Under the pieces are notes generated by a model, which was not told where the DNA came from, made no database searches, and saw nothing but the letters and a program-made list of their open reading frames with translations. A DNA stretch of 41,647 nucleotides from Paracoccaceae bacterium. Lineage in GTDB: Bacteria > Pseudomonadota > Alphaproteobacteria > Rhodobacterales > Rhodobacteraceae. Of the stretch, positions 7,951 through 15,532 are shown piece by piece. The stretch is taken from NCBI GenBank assembly GCA_002709405.1, contig PAQV01000053.1:1-41647 (forward strand), written 5' to 3'. The translations under genes and the position numbers were made by a program. The first letter of the stretch is position 1. Every line of letters begins with the position of its first letter.

Positions 7951-7982
7951 TTGAGGAATTCTCTACCTCAACCGAGGATTCT
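7951..7982. promoter_or_regulatory. Repeat/dyad upstream of the ATPase gene, candidate operator
   Basis: The dyad TTGAGG (7951-7956) / CCTCAA (7966-7971) overlaps a direct repeat GAGGAATTCT (7953-7962) / GAGGATTCT (7974-7982). The period is 21 bp, two helical turns. It lies 72-103 bp upstream of the ATPase start, in the 212-bp gap after the HTH gene. This is a plausible binding site for the adjacent HTH regulator; no -35/-10 pair was assigned with confidence. Confidence 0.3.
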
Positions 7983-8091
7983 GCACCACGAAAAAGGCCG
8001 TCCTGTGGCGCCACGTCCCAACAAAATCAGCCGAGTGCAACTGCCCAGCAACGAAACGCCCGCACCGAGGAGAGGCCACGCTGCCAGCGGG

Positions 8092-8352
8092 TCAGTCCCA
8101 ACCGGGCAAGCGTGTCACCTCGTCCCAATCGTTCACCTCGTCGCCCCAATCGCTGCCGGGCAAAGCGTCGATTGCAAAGTCGAGCGCGCACATCCAGAGG
8201 ACTCGCCCGTATACCCGGATCGGCCCGGGCATGAGGTCATCGGCAATCATGCGGTCGAGCGTGTTCACCGATACACCGACATAGGCGGCGGCCTCGGCGC
8301 GGTGGAGCATCCGGCGTGTCAGGAGCGGGAGAGCTTTGGTGCATTCGGGCAT
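8092..8352 (-). CDS. Small helix-turn-helix DNA-binding protein
   Basis: 86 residues from the ATG at 8352, which has GGAGGAG about 10 bases upstream; a longer frame to 8397 has no better site. The middle is a MerR/AlpA-type HTH (LHRAEAAAYVGVSVNTLDRM) with a short wing (PGPIRVYGRVLWMCALD). The tail is acidic (DWGDEVNDWDEV). It sits between the repeat-rich non-coding block and the ATPase-subtilase genes, on the same strand as the latter, so it may control the cargo promoter, the origin, or excision. It is the second HTH protein of this fold in element 2. Confidence 0.7.
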   Translation of the reverse strand: MPECTKALPLLTRRMLHRAEAAAYVGVSVNTLDRMIADDLMPGPIRVYGRVLWMCALDFAIDALPGSDWGDEVNDWDEVTRLPGWD

Positions 8353-8648
8353 TCGGCCTGTTCTCCTCCCCGGGGTGACGATTAAGAGCCAGACCATAGC
8401 ACACGCCCGGCGTTCGGATCACCAAGGCGGCGGGGTGCCCGAGGTCGCTCGGGTCCTTCCGAGGGGCTGGGGATCGTCAGGGGGTTCGCGGAGTCCCGGT
8501 TCGCGAAGTTTTTTCGGAAGTCATGAATTTTAGCCAAGATTTTTTAGAATCGAGGGGAACCGAGTTTCTAATTCAAAAAATTTTTGCGCAGCGGGAAAGA
8601 CCGGGGCTCCGCGGTACCCGCATTGCCCTTTCCCGGATAGTACCTTCA

Positions 8649-9078
8649 CGGGAACGGCGGTAAAGCCGGGAAAGTCGGCAAGCCCTTGAGCGGCACCCGG
8701 ACAGCCTGCCACGGCAGAGCGACGGCCCAACGCCTCGGGATTGGTCCGAGTGATCCGGGTCAGCCCGGATCGGGACGCTTCACCCGGATCGCACAAACCA
8801 CTACAGTTCAATGCCTTACACAACCCTGATCCAAGTGATCCAAGTGATCCAAGTAAAGAGGCAAATCGTCTGATGAATCCGTTTGGGAAGAACACCCCCG
8901 GAGAACAGGGGGCGTAGAGAAGCATATCTAAAAGAATATCCGAAAAAGGGCGGATCCCTTGGAACACTTGGATCACTGAAACAAAAACAATGGGTTACGG
9001 ATATCCTCACCCGGATCACTGCCCGGATCACCCGGAAGTAATGGCGGGAAGTTCGGGAACGGCAGTAAAGCCGGGAAC
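8649..9078 (+). repeat. Pair of 25-bp direct repeats bracketing the iterons
   Basis: CGGGAACGGC-R-GTAAAGCCGGGAA, followed by looser similarity (GGGAAAGYCGGCAA), occurs at 8649-8673 and 9054-9078; the first 24 bases differ at one position. The two copies stand about 405 bp apart on either side of the GATCCAAGT units. They may be further replication-protein sites or the trace of a duplication. Confidence 0.55.
8828..8854 (+). repeat. Tandem 9-bp iteron-like repeats (GATCCAAGT x3)
   Basis: Three exact, adjacent copies at 8828-8836, 8837-8845 and 8846-8854, with an inverted copy ACTTGGATC at 8966-8974. There is no spacer between units, so this is not a CRISPR array. The 9-bp length keeps a reading frame open by chance across the block. 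Confidence 0.75.
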
Positions 9079-9153
9079 GCTGGGAAAGCCGGCAAACCCC
9101 GCTCTGGAAAATCCACCACGGCAAACGGGGAACACCGCAGCCCGGGTTGCGCG

Positions 9154-11595
9154 TCATATCAGGGCATCGGCTTCCGGGTCATCGTCCACCCCGGCGTCAG
9201 CATCACCCCACTGCACCGGAGCCCCAAGCCACCGCTCGAACTTCGCACGGCACTCAGCCAGCGAAGGGAAGACAAACACCCGCGGCCCGGGCGTCCCATC
9301 AACGCGGGGCCGCTTTTCGGCCAGTTCATCACCCAAGAGCCGCTTCAACTCTTTGGTGAAGACCGACTCGACAACGGGATCACCGCCAAACCGCCTTTCA
9401 CGCAATGCAGCCTTATAGCTCGCCCTCACCGCCTCCTTTTTCACAGTGATCGGGTCAGACCAATCCCCGAAATCCTCGAACTCGGCCGCATCCCCTTTTT
9501 CCAACACCTCGAACCACCAGAGTTCCACGCCCCGAAGCGAGGCGATTTTCTGATCCCGCAGGGCTTCGGTTTGCGGAACGTCGCGCACGTCGAACCCGGC
9601 AAGGTCAACTGAGAGGAGATAGGCAAGAAACGCGCCGGGCCCGCCCCCTTCGATCTCCTTATAAAGCGGGCCGAACCATCCGGCCTCGCGCTGATGAACG
9701 TCCGAAACGTCAAAGACCGCATAGCGGCGCTCATCCTCCGAGGCCGGAACTGCCCATGCATCGTTGGTCGTCATCAACACGCGCAGGAAGGAGTTGACTT
9801 CGATCCGATCAACCCCCTTCCGTTCGATGGGCTGGGTGCGCGCGGTGATGAGCGCCTGAAGGGTGCCCTTCTTACTCACGTCGCCTGACCAAAACGCCTC
9901 CTCGACGTGGACGAGGAGCGCAGTGGCGAAGGGGGCGTTGAACCGCCCGGTCAGGTCATCGGCCCGGATGATGTGGGCAACGTGCTTGCGGCCAATGATC
10001 CTCCCCATGATCTCGGCCAGCGTGTCTTTGCCCACTCCCTTGCCGCCACGCAGCACGAGGGCAACACCGGGCTTCCGCCCGGGGTTCTGCACGAGGTCCG
10101 CTAGCCACCCGATGACATACCGGAAATGCGCTTCGTTCCCTGCCGCGATCACATCCCGAACGTGCGCGACAATCCTCTCGCACGAGCCTTTCGGGTCAGG
10201 CTGCACGGCAAGGCCGGAGTAGAGATTGAGCGCACTCTTGGGGGCGCTGCCGCTTGGATCAAAGACAATGCCGTGATAGGTGCGCCGCCCGGGGGAGGCA
10301 ATCCAGTGCTTGGAAACCGGAACCATCGCCCCCTTGGCCCCCGAGGGCACCAGATCATTCGCGTAAAGGGCGTGAAGCCCTTCCACCGGCCCAAGTTCGA
10401 TCTGGTCCCCCGTGAAATCCGCAATCCACGTCTTGGCACCGTGGCGCACCACCGCGTGACGCTCGTTCATTCGCGCCGTCACGCGGTCAACCTTGGGCTT
10501 CCCGACCTTGGACGCCGGAACGGCCGTCGTCGCCCCTACAAGGTCTTCTATAGCTGCGAGTTCATTCGCCGGAATGCTGGCTTCAATATCGTCGAAGTCC
10601 GCCAGAGGATCACACCACGGCAGCGGCCGAGCCATGCCCGAATTGAGGCCGTTGCTGATGTGGCGCTCAAGATCGCGGGAAGAATAGTCGGCCAGATAGC
10701 CCACCTCATCTGCCGCTGCCGCCAACGCCTCACGCGCCTGTTCTTCAGAAAGGACACTGCACGCAACATATCCTCCGAGGTGAACGGCTTGCCGATGAAT
10801 TTCTCCGGTGCGGGAAAGGCCCTTCTCTGCGGCCTCGACAATCCGGGCCTTGGCCCAATCAAGCATCTTCAAGGCATGGTCGACGGCCTCTGGAATCTCG
10901 GATTGGTCCACGGCAGCCTGCGGCGTTTCGGAAAGCAAGGCGCTGGGCGGGCGGCTCGGCCCGATAGCCTGCGCGTCCAGATCGTCGACTTGGTCAATGC
11001 ACCTGGGGCCATCAACAAGGAAGGTCCGCACCGGGGGCTGGCCCTCCACTGATCCGAAATAGAACCCCTGCGAGAGCTTGAAAGACTCGTCCGCCAGCGC
11101 GCCGCGCAGCACCCCGTTCATGCGGGCCGCCATCTGAAGCCGCTCATCAGGCCGCACCGGGCGGCTGTAGGGCAACACGACACGGAAGCGATTCCCCTTG
11201 CCCGGCTTGCCGTGGCTCGGCGTCGTGAAGATCAGCGCGAGCACCCCGGCTTTGGTGAAGGCATCCCTAGCAGCCTCAGGCGTGATCTCGCCCGCGTCAT
11301 AGTCCCCTTCCACCCCGGTCACTTCGATCACGTTCGCATCGCAGCGGTAGGAGTGCCCCGAAGGCGAAAGCGCGGTCGTATCACCGAAACGCGCCAGCTT
11401 CAGAAACGGCAGGTATTCCTTGGCCTCGGCCGAGGTGCCGGGGATCAACTTCGCAAGCTCCCGGAGCGTGGCGGTCTTGTCGACTTTCCGCCCGCCCGTT
11501 TCGTCGGGGAAGATCGTGTAGGCAAAGGGCACATCGGCCAGCCGGGGCCGCAACTCTTGATCGGGCAGCGCCCGCGCGGTATTCTTCATCATCAT
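9154..11595 (-). CDS. Primase-polymerase/superfamily 3-type helicase replication protein
   Basis: 813 residues. The N-terminal half looks like an archaeo-eukaryotic-type primase (PrimPol): EGDYD with Asp98 and Asp100, then TTPSHG with His128, then NRFRVVLPYSRPV around 135-146. Those are the three motif positions of that fold. Residues about 480-640 are a DUF5906/VirE-like SF3 helicase ATPase: Walker A GGKGVGKDT (517-525), Walker B LLVHVEEAF (560-568), sensor-like MTTND (608-612) and DERRYAV (621-627). Such fusions replicate satellites and plasmids independently of host primase. Three Met codons open the gene, and GGAAG stands 6 bases before the first. It ends next to the repeat block taken as the origin. 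Confidence 0.85.
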   Translation of the reverse strand: MMMKNTARALPDQELRPRLADVPFAYTIFPDETGGRKVDKTATLRELAKLIPGTSAEAKEYLPFLKLARFGDTTALSPSGHSYRCDANVIEVTGVEGDYDAGEITPEAARDAFTKAGVLALIFTTPSHGKPGKGNRFRVVLPYSRPVRPDERLQMAARMNGVLRGALADESFKLSQGFYFGSVEGQPPVRTFLVDGPRCIDQVDDLDAQAIGPSRPPSALLSETPQAAVDQSEIPEAVDHALKMLDWAKARIVEAAEKGLSRTGEIHRQAVHLGGYVACSVLSEEQAREALAAAADEVGYLADYSSRDLERHISNGLNSGMARPLPWCDPLADFDDIEASIPANELAAIEDLVGATTAVPASKVGKPKVDRVTARMNERHAVVRHGAKTWIADFTGDQIELGPVEGLHALYANDLVPSGAKGAMVPVSKHWIASPGRRTYHGIVFDPSGSAPKSALNLYSGLAVQPDPKGSCERIVAHVRDVIAAGNEAHFRYVIGWLADLVQNPGRKPGVALVLRGGKGVGKDTLAEIMGRIIGRKHVAHIIRADDLTGRFNAPFATALLVHVEEAFWSGDVSKKGTLQALITARTQPIERKGVDRIEVNSFLRVLMTTNDAWAVPASEDERRYAVFDVSDVHQREAGWFGPLYKEIEGGGPGAFLAYLLSVDLAGFDVRDVPQTEALRDQKIASLRGVELWWFEVLEKGDAAEFEDFGDWSDPITVKKEAVRASYKAALRERRFGGDPVVESVFTKELKRLLGDELAEKRPRVDGTPGPRVFVFPSLAECRAKFERWLGAPVQWGDADAGVDDDPEADALI

Positions 11596-11618
11596 TCAAG
11601 ACTTCCAGACTTTCGCGT

Positions 11619-11640
11619 CCCCGGCGGTGCAACGCCGGGG
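11619..11640. promoter_or_regulatory. Hairpin before the primase-helicase gene
   Basis: A perfect 8-bp inverted repeat, CCCCGGCG / CGCCGGGG, with a 6-base loop. It lies 24 bp upstream of the primase-helicase start and 5 bp after the previous stop codon. No T-run follows on the minus strand, so it is not a standard terminator; an attenuator, RNA-processing site or protein-binding palindrome is possible. Confidence 0.45.
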
Positions 11641-11645
11641 CACAT

Positions 11646-11900
11646 TCATTTTTGCGGTTTGAGGTAAAGGGAATAGCCCCACGGGTGGCGGCCGGTTTCG
11701 CGGTAGCGCCGAGGGAGGGATTTGGGGTCGGGGCAATGGGCAACGCGATGGCTCGGGGCGCCATTGCGAAGATCATCATCGAGTCCGTGAACGTGCCGCC
11801 GTCCGCAGATCGGGCACGGCGCCACGAAAATCACGGTGTCGCACGGCGCTTCGGATTCAGGACGATCGAGATAGGTCGGGATTTCGGTGCTGGGCATCAT
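11646..11900 (-). CDS. Small zinc-ribbon-like hypothetical protein
   Basis: 84 residues. CPICGRRHVHG (Cys29 and Cys32, with following His) and a later HRVAHC give a set of Cys/His ligands consistent with a zinc-binding module. The C-terminus is basic and aromatic (RRYRETGRHPWGYSLYL). The ATG overlaps the stop of the upstream gene (ATGATG), so it belongs to the same operon, just before the primase-helicase. A DNA-binding or replication accessory role is plausible from context only. Confidence 0.6.
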   Translation of the reverse strand: MMPSTEIPTYLDRPESEAPCDTVIFVAPCPICGRRHVHGLDDDLRNGAPSHRVAHCPDPKSLPRRYRETGRHPWGYSLYLKPQK

Positions 11901-12670
11901 TTCCGCACTTCGGGGCTGGGTTTCGGTTCATGGCGCAGGGCGGTGGCGCCGTCGCGCTGATCGTGCCCGCGCGCCCAGATCAGGGCCGCCTCGCCCTCGG
12001 TGATCGTGGCCGGGTCCTTCGCTTTCGGGAGCCAAACGGGGTAGCGCACGAGGGCGCCGGACAGGTCGCGCCGCACAGCCATGACCGGCTCGGCGTCACC
12101 GGGGTTGAATTGCCGGATCGCCCGCCGCGCAAACTCGGCTTCAGCAACGGCCGCACGGCGCACCCAGAACCGACGGCCGGGGTATTGCTCGGCGAAGGTC
12201 TTGTCACGGCGGGCGGCGTCTCGCAGCCGGATCACGAACGAAGGACCGGGCATCCAATTGTGACGTTCAACAGGGTGCAACCCGGAAAGCGTCGACTCCG
12301 CGATCCGCTTCGCAAGGCTCGCAGCACGGCCGCGCAGGCGGCGCCCGCCCAACGAATAAGGAACGGCGCGCAGGATCGTCTTCGCCAGCCATTCACCCGA
12401 GGTCGAGGGCTCGAAGGGCACCGTCTCGCCGGTCAGGTCACGGCGCACGATCTCGGTCGCCCAGAGTTCGGCCAGCGCATCGCCCAGCGCCACCAGTTGC
12501 CGCCGGACATTCGCAACGGCCGCCGCATGAGTCTCCTCGTGCATCAGAACGGCGCTACGGCGCAGGGCGGCGGCACTCGTGCGGCTCGCCTCCTTGGCGG
12601 CCCGGGCATCGGCAAAGGCGGCCCGGGCCTCGGTCATCGCGGCGGTCAGGTCTTTATGGTTGAACATCAT
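11897..12670 (-). CDS. Hypothetical protein of the replication operon
   Basis: 257 residues. Residues about 5-70 are Ala/Arg/Glu-rich and probably helical (EARAAFADARAAKEASR), and could form a coiled coil. The rest is basic, with FWVRRAAVAEAEFARRAI near the middle and a short acidic/basic tail. No known family is recognised. The ATG at 12670 overlaps the TGA of the gene before it, and the stop overlaps the next ATG. It is conserved in position between small HTH-linked genes and the primase-helicase, so it may act in replication or be a structural remnant. Confidence 0.6.
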   Translation of the reverse strand: MMFNHKDLTAAMTEARAAFADARAAKEASRTSAAALRRSAVLMHEETHAAAVANVRRQLVALGDALAELWATEIVRRDLTGETVPFEPSTSGEWLAKTILRAVPYSLGGRRLRGRAASLAKRIAESTLSGLHPVERHNWMPGPSFVIRLRDAARRDKTFAEQYPGRRFWVRRAAVAEAEFARRAIRQFNPGDAEPVMAVRRDLSGALVRYPVWLPKAKDPATITEGEAALIWARGHDQRDGATALRHEPKPSPEVRK

Positions 12671-12999
12671 AAGGCGCCCCCGGGACACAGGAGCGAGGTC
12701 GGCAACGCGACTGCGTGAAGGCCGAGCGCCCGATAGGCTGCATCCCGTTCGGTTGGGTCGATAAGGCCCGGGTCAATCCAGAAGCCGAGCGTTTCGCCAC
12801 CGTCGCGGCCCGGGATCAACCCGAACTGAGCGGCCAGCGCGACACGGCGCCTGGTGGTTTTCGCAATCCACTGGCGGGCTTCTGCCTCAAGGGACGAACC
12901 GGCCTCTGCCTGCGAGGGGGTCGCCCCCGCGCGTAGGTAATTAGTCCGCCGCTTCCGGCGCCAGCGGTCCCAGTAGGGAGTAAGGTTCGGGCCGGTCAT
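12667..12999 (-). CDS. Small hypothetical protein
   Basis: 110 residues from the ATG at 12999, which overlaps the TGA of the HTH gene (TGATG). It begins MTGPNLTPYWDRWRRKRRTN, a basic stretch that may bind nucleic acid. The rest (ARQWIAKTTRRRVALAAQFG, then a DPGLIDPTERDAAYRALG segment) is predicted to be helical. The family is unknown. The stop overlaps the start of the next gene. Its place in a fully overlapping operon is the main reason to accept it as real. Confidence 0.55.
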   Translation of the reverse strand: MTGPNLTPYWDRWRRKRRTNYLRAGATPSQAEAGSSLEAEARQWIAKTTRRRVALAAQFGLIPGRDGGETLGFWIDPGLIDPTERDAAYRALGLHAVALPTSLLCPGGAL

Positions 13000-13214
13000 C
13001 AGGCAGCCCCCGCGCCGAAGCGAACGGTGCGCCCCTCGGCCCATTCAAGGAGGCTCGGGGTGTGATACCGGATCGCGCCACGACCGAAGACCACGAAGGG
13101 CGGCCCCTTGCGGTCGTGGAAGTGGCGATACTTTTCGAGCGACGAGCGCGAAATCCCAAGCAGGTTCGCGGCGGTCTGAGTGTCGATATAAAGCGGCAGG
13201 TTCTCGGGTTGCAT
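12999..13214 (-). CDS. Helix-turn-helix regulator (AlpA/HTH_17 type)
   Basis: 71 residues: LYIDTQTAANLLGISRSSLE is the HTH, followed by the typical GPPFVVFGRGAIRYHTPSLLEWAEGR wing and helix of the AlpA/excisionase-like family. It heads a four-gene overlapping run that ends before the primase-helicase. It is preceded by an unusual hairpin that includes its ribosome-binding site (13215-13250) and by a 15-bp direct repeat (13283-13316). Both are candidates for autoregulation. It may be the master regulator of replication and excision of element 2. Confidence 0.75.
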   Translation of the reverse strand: MQPENLPLYIDTQTAANLLGISRSSLEKYRHFHDRKGPPFVVFGRGAIRYHTPSLLEWAEGRTVRFGAGAA

Positions 13215-13250
13215 TTTCGTCTCCGGGCTTTGATTGGCCCGGACACGAAA
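13215..13250 (-). promoter_or_regulatory. Hairpin/palindrome enclosing the ribosome-binding site of the HTH gene
   Basis: On the minus strand the arms TTTCGTGTCCGGGC and GCCCGGAGACGAAA pair at 13 of 14 positions around an 8-base loop. The second arm contains the GGAG Shine-Dalgarno and ends directly at the ATG (13214). As RNA it would hide the ribosome-binding site. As DNA it is a long palindrome fit for a dimeric repressor. Both readings are inference; the pairing is seen directly. Confidence 0.65.
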
Positions 13251-13282
13251 GCACCGACTTTCAAAATATCAAAACAAGTGCA

Positions 13283-13316
13283 CAGCACTCAGACTCCAAG
13301 CCAGCACTCAGACTCC
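13283..13316. repeat. 15-bp direct repeat upstream of the HTH gene
   Basis: CAGCACTCAGACTCC occurs twice, at 13283-13297 and 13302-13316, with a 19-bp period. The copies lie 69-102 bp upstream of the HTH start, and the last base touches the stop codon of the gene before it. They are well placed as operators or replication-protein sites in a promoter region. Confidence 0.6.
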
Positions 13317-13996
13317 TAGTCGCTCCTCCTGCGCGCCTTGATTTTTGCGCACCACCCGTAGAGTGTGCTTTGCGGCGGCGCGTCGTCTTCCTCCTCAAAA
13401 GTGGCGAGGATTTCCGCAGGCTCCCAGCCCTCGGCCAGAAGCTTTTCTACGGTGGGGTGCCACTTCGAGCGCTGGCGATCTTTATCACGCTTGGCCTGCC
13501 CCCCGCGCGAGGCAACTTCTTTTCGGGTCAACGGGACGCGCGGCGCATCGGCCGAGGCGTCCAGTGCCTCGGGCGGCAGGTATTTCCGGCACTCAGGATC
13601 GTCCCGGGCGATCTTCAGCCACGGAATCGGCACCCCGGCCGCAATCGTCTTCGCTATTGCTTCCTTGGGAGGCATGGTGGTCAGGCGCAGCCCGCCGATA
13701 TAGCCGTGTTGATCTTCAAGCCCGGCGTCCAGTGCCCACAGGTCTTCGGGTTGCCGCGCATCGAAGGGGACACCGTAGAAAACATCCGCGCGGGGGAGGA
13801 AAGACATGTCGGCGCCCCCGGTGTTGCGGCCAATCTCGGGATCGTAACCGCATAGCACCGCCATAGCCTGTGAAGGCTTCCACGAAGGCACGGCCAGCCA
13901 ATCCCGCAGCCGCCGCATCCTCGCCCGTTCCTTTAGCGGCAGGTGCGCAAGATCGTCGTGGTCGTCCACCGCGCCGAGCAGGTGTTCTTCGGTCAT
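13316..13996 (-). CDS. Hypothetical protein co-transcribed with integrase 2
   Basis: 226 residues with no family recognised. The N-terminus is acidic (GAVDDHDDLAHLPLKERARM). The middle has WKPSQAMAVLCGYDPE, a segment seen in small phage/island proteins. The C-terminal 60 residues are basic and end in an HTH-like stretch (QSTLYGWCAKIKARRR). The ATG overlaps the TGA of the integrase gene by 4 bases (ATGA), so it is translationally coupled to the integrase, which suggests a role in mobility or its control. A 101-bp promoter-like gap follows. Confidence 0.6.
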   Translation of the reverse strand: MTEEHLLGAVDDHDDLAHLPLKERARMRRLRDWLAVPSWKPSQAMAVLCGYDPEIGRNTGGADMSFLPRADVFYGVPFDARQPEDLWALDAGLEDQHGYIGGLRLTTMPPKEAIAKTIAAGVPIPWLKIARDDPECRKYLPPEALDASADAPRVPLTRKEVASRGGQAKRDKDRQRSKWHPTVEKLLAEGWEPAEILATFEEEDDAPPQSTLYGWCAKIKARRRSD

Positions 13997-15357
13997 GCCC
14001 GTTTCCCCCGTTTTCCGCCATCAAGCGCCACCACATTCGCGCCCAGCCCGAGCGCGGCGGCTACCTCGTTTCCAATCAAATCAGCCGCCCGGCGCTGCGG
14101 ATCGGCGGCAAGGTGGGCGTAACGTTTCGTCGTGGCCGCCTGCGAATGCCCGAGCAAGGCGCCGATCTGGTGCAAGCTGAGCCCGGCCCCGGCGCCCACG
14201 GCCGCGTTGGAGTGGCGCAGATCGTGCAGCCTCGTCCCCTCGATTCCGGCTTCGCGGCAAACCGCTCGCCAGAGCCGGTTCACGTCCGCGCGGGGCTTCT
14301 CGTTCGCGGTCCCGGCCGAGGTGCTTGCAATGACAAAGCGCCCGATGCGCGGCAACCCGTCCAACAAGGCCAGCGCGGCGCCGCCCAAAACGATCACTTT
14401 CGCTCCCGTCTTCGAGTCTGGCAACCGGAGCATCCCCCGCCCGAAATCGACGTGCGACCATTCCAGATCAAGGATTTCGCGCACCCGGGCGCCGGTCAGC
14501 AAAAGGAGCCGGATCGCAGCCACCGAATGCACATCGAAATTGGCGCGGCGGTTCTCGGGGGCAGGAAGGTGTTTCGCGCCCGGGGCTGCCTCGTTCACTT
14601 GCCACGGCAGCCCCTCGGTCTCCGCAAGGGTCAGGGCAGCGCCGAGGGCCTGCATTTCTTCCGAGGAAAGGAAGCGCTCGCGCCCCTTCTCCTTGAACGC
14701 CTCTACCCCGGTAGCCGGATTCTGCGAACCCTCGGGGAGAAGGCCGAGGCCAATCGCCCAACTGAACATGGCCTTGAGAACGGCCAGCGCCCGATTGGCG
14801 ATGATCGGGCCGCCCCTCGTCTTCTGGGCAGCCGTCCGCTTCGCACCTGCCTTCTTAGCGCCCGTCGCTTTACGGGCAATCGCCCCGTGCAACTTGGCAA
14901 CGTCGCTCCGTGTCAACGTAACGGCCTTCCGGGAGCCAATGGCGGGCAAAATGTGGGTATCGAGAACCGCGCGATACAGCTTCGCCGTGGCTTCCTTGCG
15001 CTTCGGTTCGACGTGCCGGGAAAGCCATTCGGCCGCGATCTCGGAAATGGTGTCAGCCGCCCGGGCCTCGGCTCGCTCGGCCGCAGGATCAGCGCCGAGA
15101 CGCACCTTGGCGAGAAGGTCTTTCGCCATGTCCCGGGCCTGTTCCGGCGTGACGGTCTCAAGGTTGCCCAGAACCACCCGTTTCTTGGCTGTGCCGCGCC
15201 CTCCGGCACCCGGGCGATATTCAAGAATCCACGAGCGCGAGCCCGAGGGGCGCACGAGGAGCCCGAAGCCTTTCAAGGCATCATCGTAATAGGTGACGGG
15301 CTTCTTGGGCGTCTCGATTGCCGCGATGGTGCGGCGGGCGATTTTGATGACAGGCAT
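13993..15357 (-). CDS. Tyrosine recombinase/integrase of element 2
   Basis: 454 residues. The N-terminal 95 residues match the DUF4102-like arm-binding region of P4-type integrases (YYDDALKGFGLLVRPSGSR). A core-binding domain follows, with an unusual Lys/Ala-rich insert at about 162-182. The catalytic domain has Arg291 (LTGARVREILDLEW), His378-x-x-Arg381 (LHDLRHS), His404 (LLGHSQ) and nucleophile Tyr413 (KRYAH). A second insert of about 25 residues lies at 250-275. The ATG at 15357 has GGAGG 6 bases upstream; a longer GTG-started frame would run through the arm-type repeats. The gene lies beside the 15533-15578 scar and reads away from it. Confidence 0.93.
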   Translation of the reverse strand: MPVIKIARRTIAAIETPKKPVTYYDDALKGFGLLVRPSGSRSWILEYRPGAGGRGTAKKRVVLGNLETVTPEQARDMAKDLLAKVRLGADPAAERAEARAADTISEIAAEWLSRHVEPKRKEATAKLYRAVLDTHILPAIGSRKAVTLTRSDVAKLHGAIARKATGAKKAGAKRTAAQKTRGGPIIANRALAVLKAMFSWAIGLGLLPEGSQNPATGVEAFKEKGRERFLSSEEMQALGAALTLAETEGLPWQVNEAAPGAKHLPAPENRRANFDVHSVAAIRLLLLTGARVREILDLEWSHVDFGRGMLRLPDSKTGAKVIVLGGAALALLDGLPRIGRFVIASTSAGTANEKPRADVNRLWRAVCREAGIEGTRLHDLRHSNAAVGAGAGLSLHQIGALLGHSQAATTKRYAHLAADPQRRAADLIGNEVAAALGLGANVVALDGGKRGKRA

Positions 15358-15373
15358 TCCGGCCTCCGGGCTT

Positions 15374-15416
15374 CCGGTGGCGACTTGAGGACGGAATCGC
15401 CACCGAGTCGCCACCG
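15374..15416. repeat. Candidate arm-type integrase sites, right end of element 2
   Basis: Three units of the motif seen at 2513-2535: an inverted AGTCGCCACCGG at 15374-15385, then direct GAATCGCCACCG (15394-15405) and AGTCGCCACCG (15406-15416). They fill the space just upstream of the integrase gene and lie about 117 bp from the att core. The exact 15-mer shared with the left end argues for one DNA-binding protein acting at both ends. Confidence 0.5.
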
Positions 15417-15532
15417 ATCATTGAAACCACAAGATAGCCATTCCGGAAAAAAATACAATTATGAAAGCGAAAACAGTGCCTTATTGAAAGAATGTGAAAT
15501 GGCATGAAAGCCTGTGAAACCGGATTTCTATA

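Larger units (their letters stand above)
8400..9150. other. Non-coding repeat block, candidate replication origin of element 2
   Basis: About 800 bp (8353-9153) without a convincing gene. It contains an AT-rich patch (about 8508-8588, with runs of A and T in otherwise GC-rich DNA). Three perfect tandem 9-mers GATCCAAGT lie at 8828-8854, with an inverted copy at 8966-8974. Several CCCGGATC units stand on both sides (8764-8771, 8783-8790, 9010-9018, 9022-9030, and inverted at 8752-8759). A 25-bp near-identical direct repeat brackets the set (8649-8673 and 9054-9078). The block lies directly downstream of the primase-helicase gene. Iterons plus an AT-rich patch next to a replication gene are the classic signs of an origin; activity is inferred. 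Confidence 0.5.

Noticed and set aside
8828-8974. Possible CRISPR array
   Set aside because: Units are 9 bp and directly adjacent with no spacers, and there are no cas genes; they fit iterons instead.
8530-9157. Two minus-strand frames of 148 and 113 residues in the repeat block
   Set aside because: They are kept open by the 9-bp repeats (translated as GSL or ITW units) and have no start signal or recognisable domain.
13870-15507. A 545-residue open frame on the plus strand opposite integrase 2
   Set aside because: It is the antisense shadow of the integrase and its neighbour in GC-rich DNA. It has no domain, and the opposite strand carries all integrase motifs.
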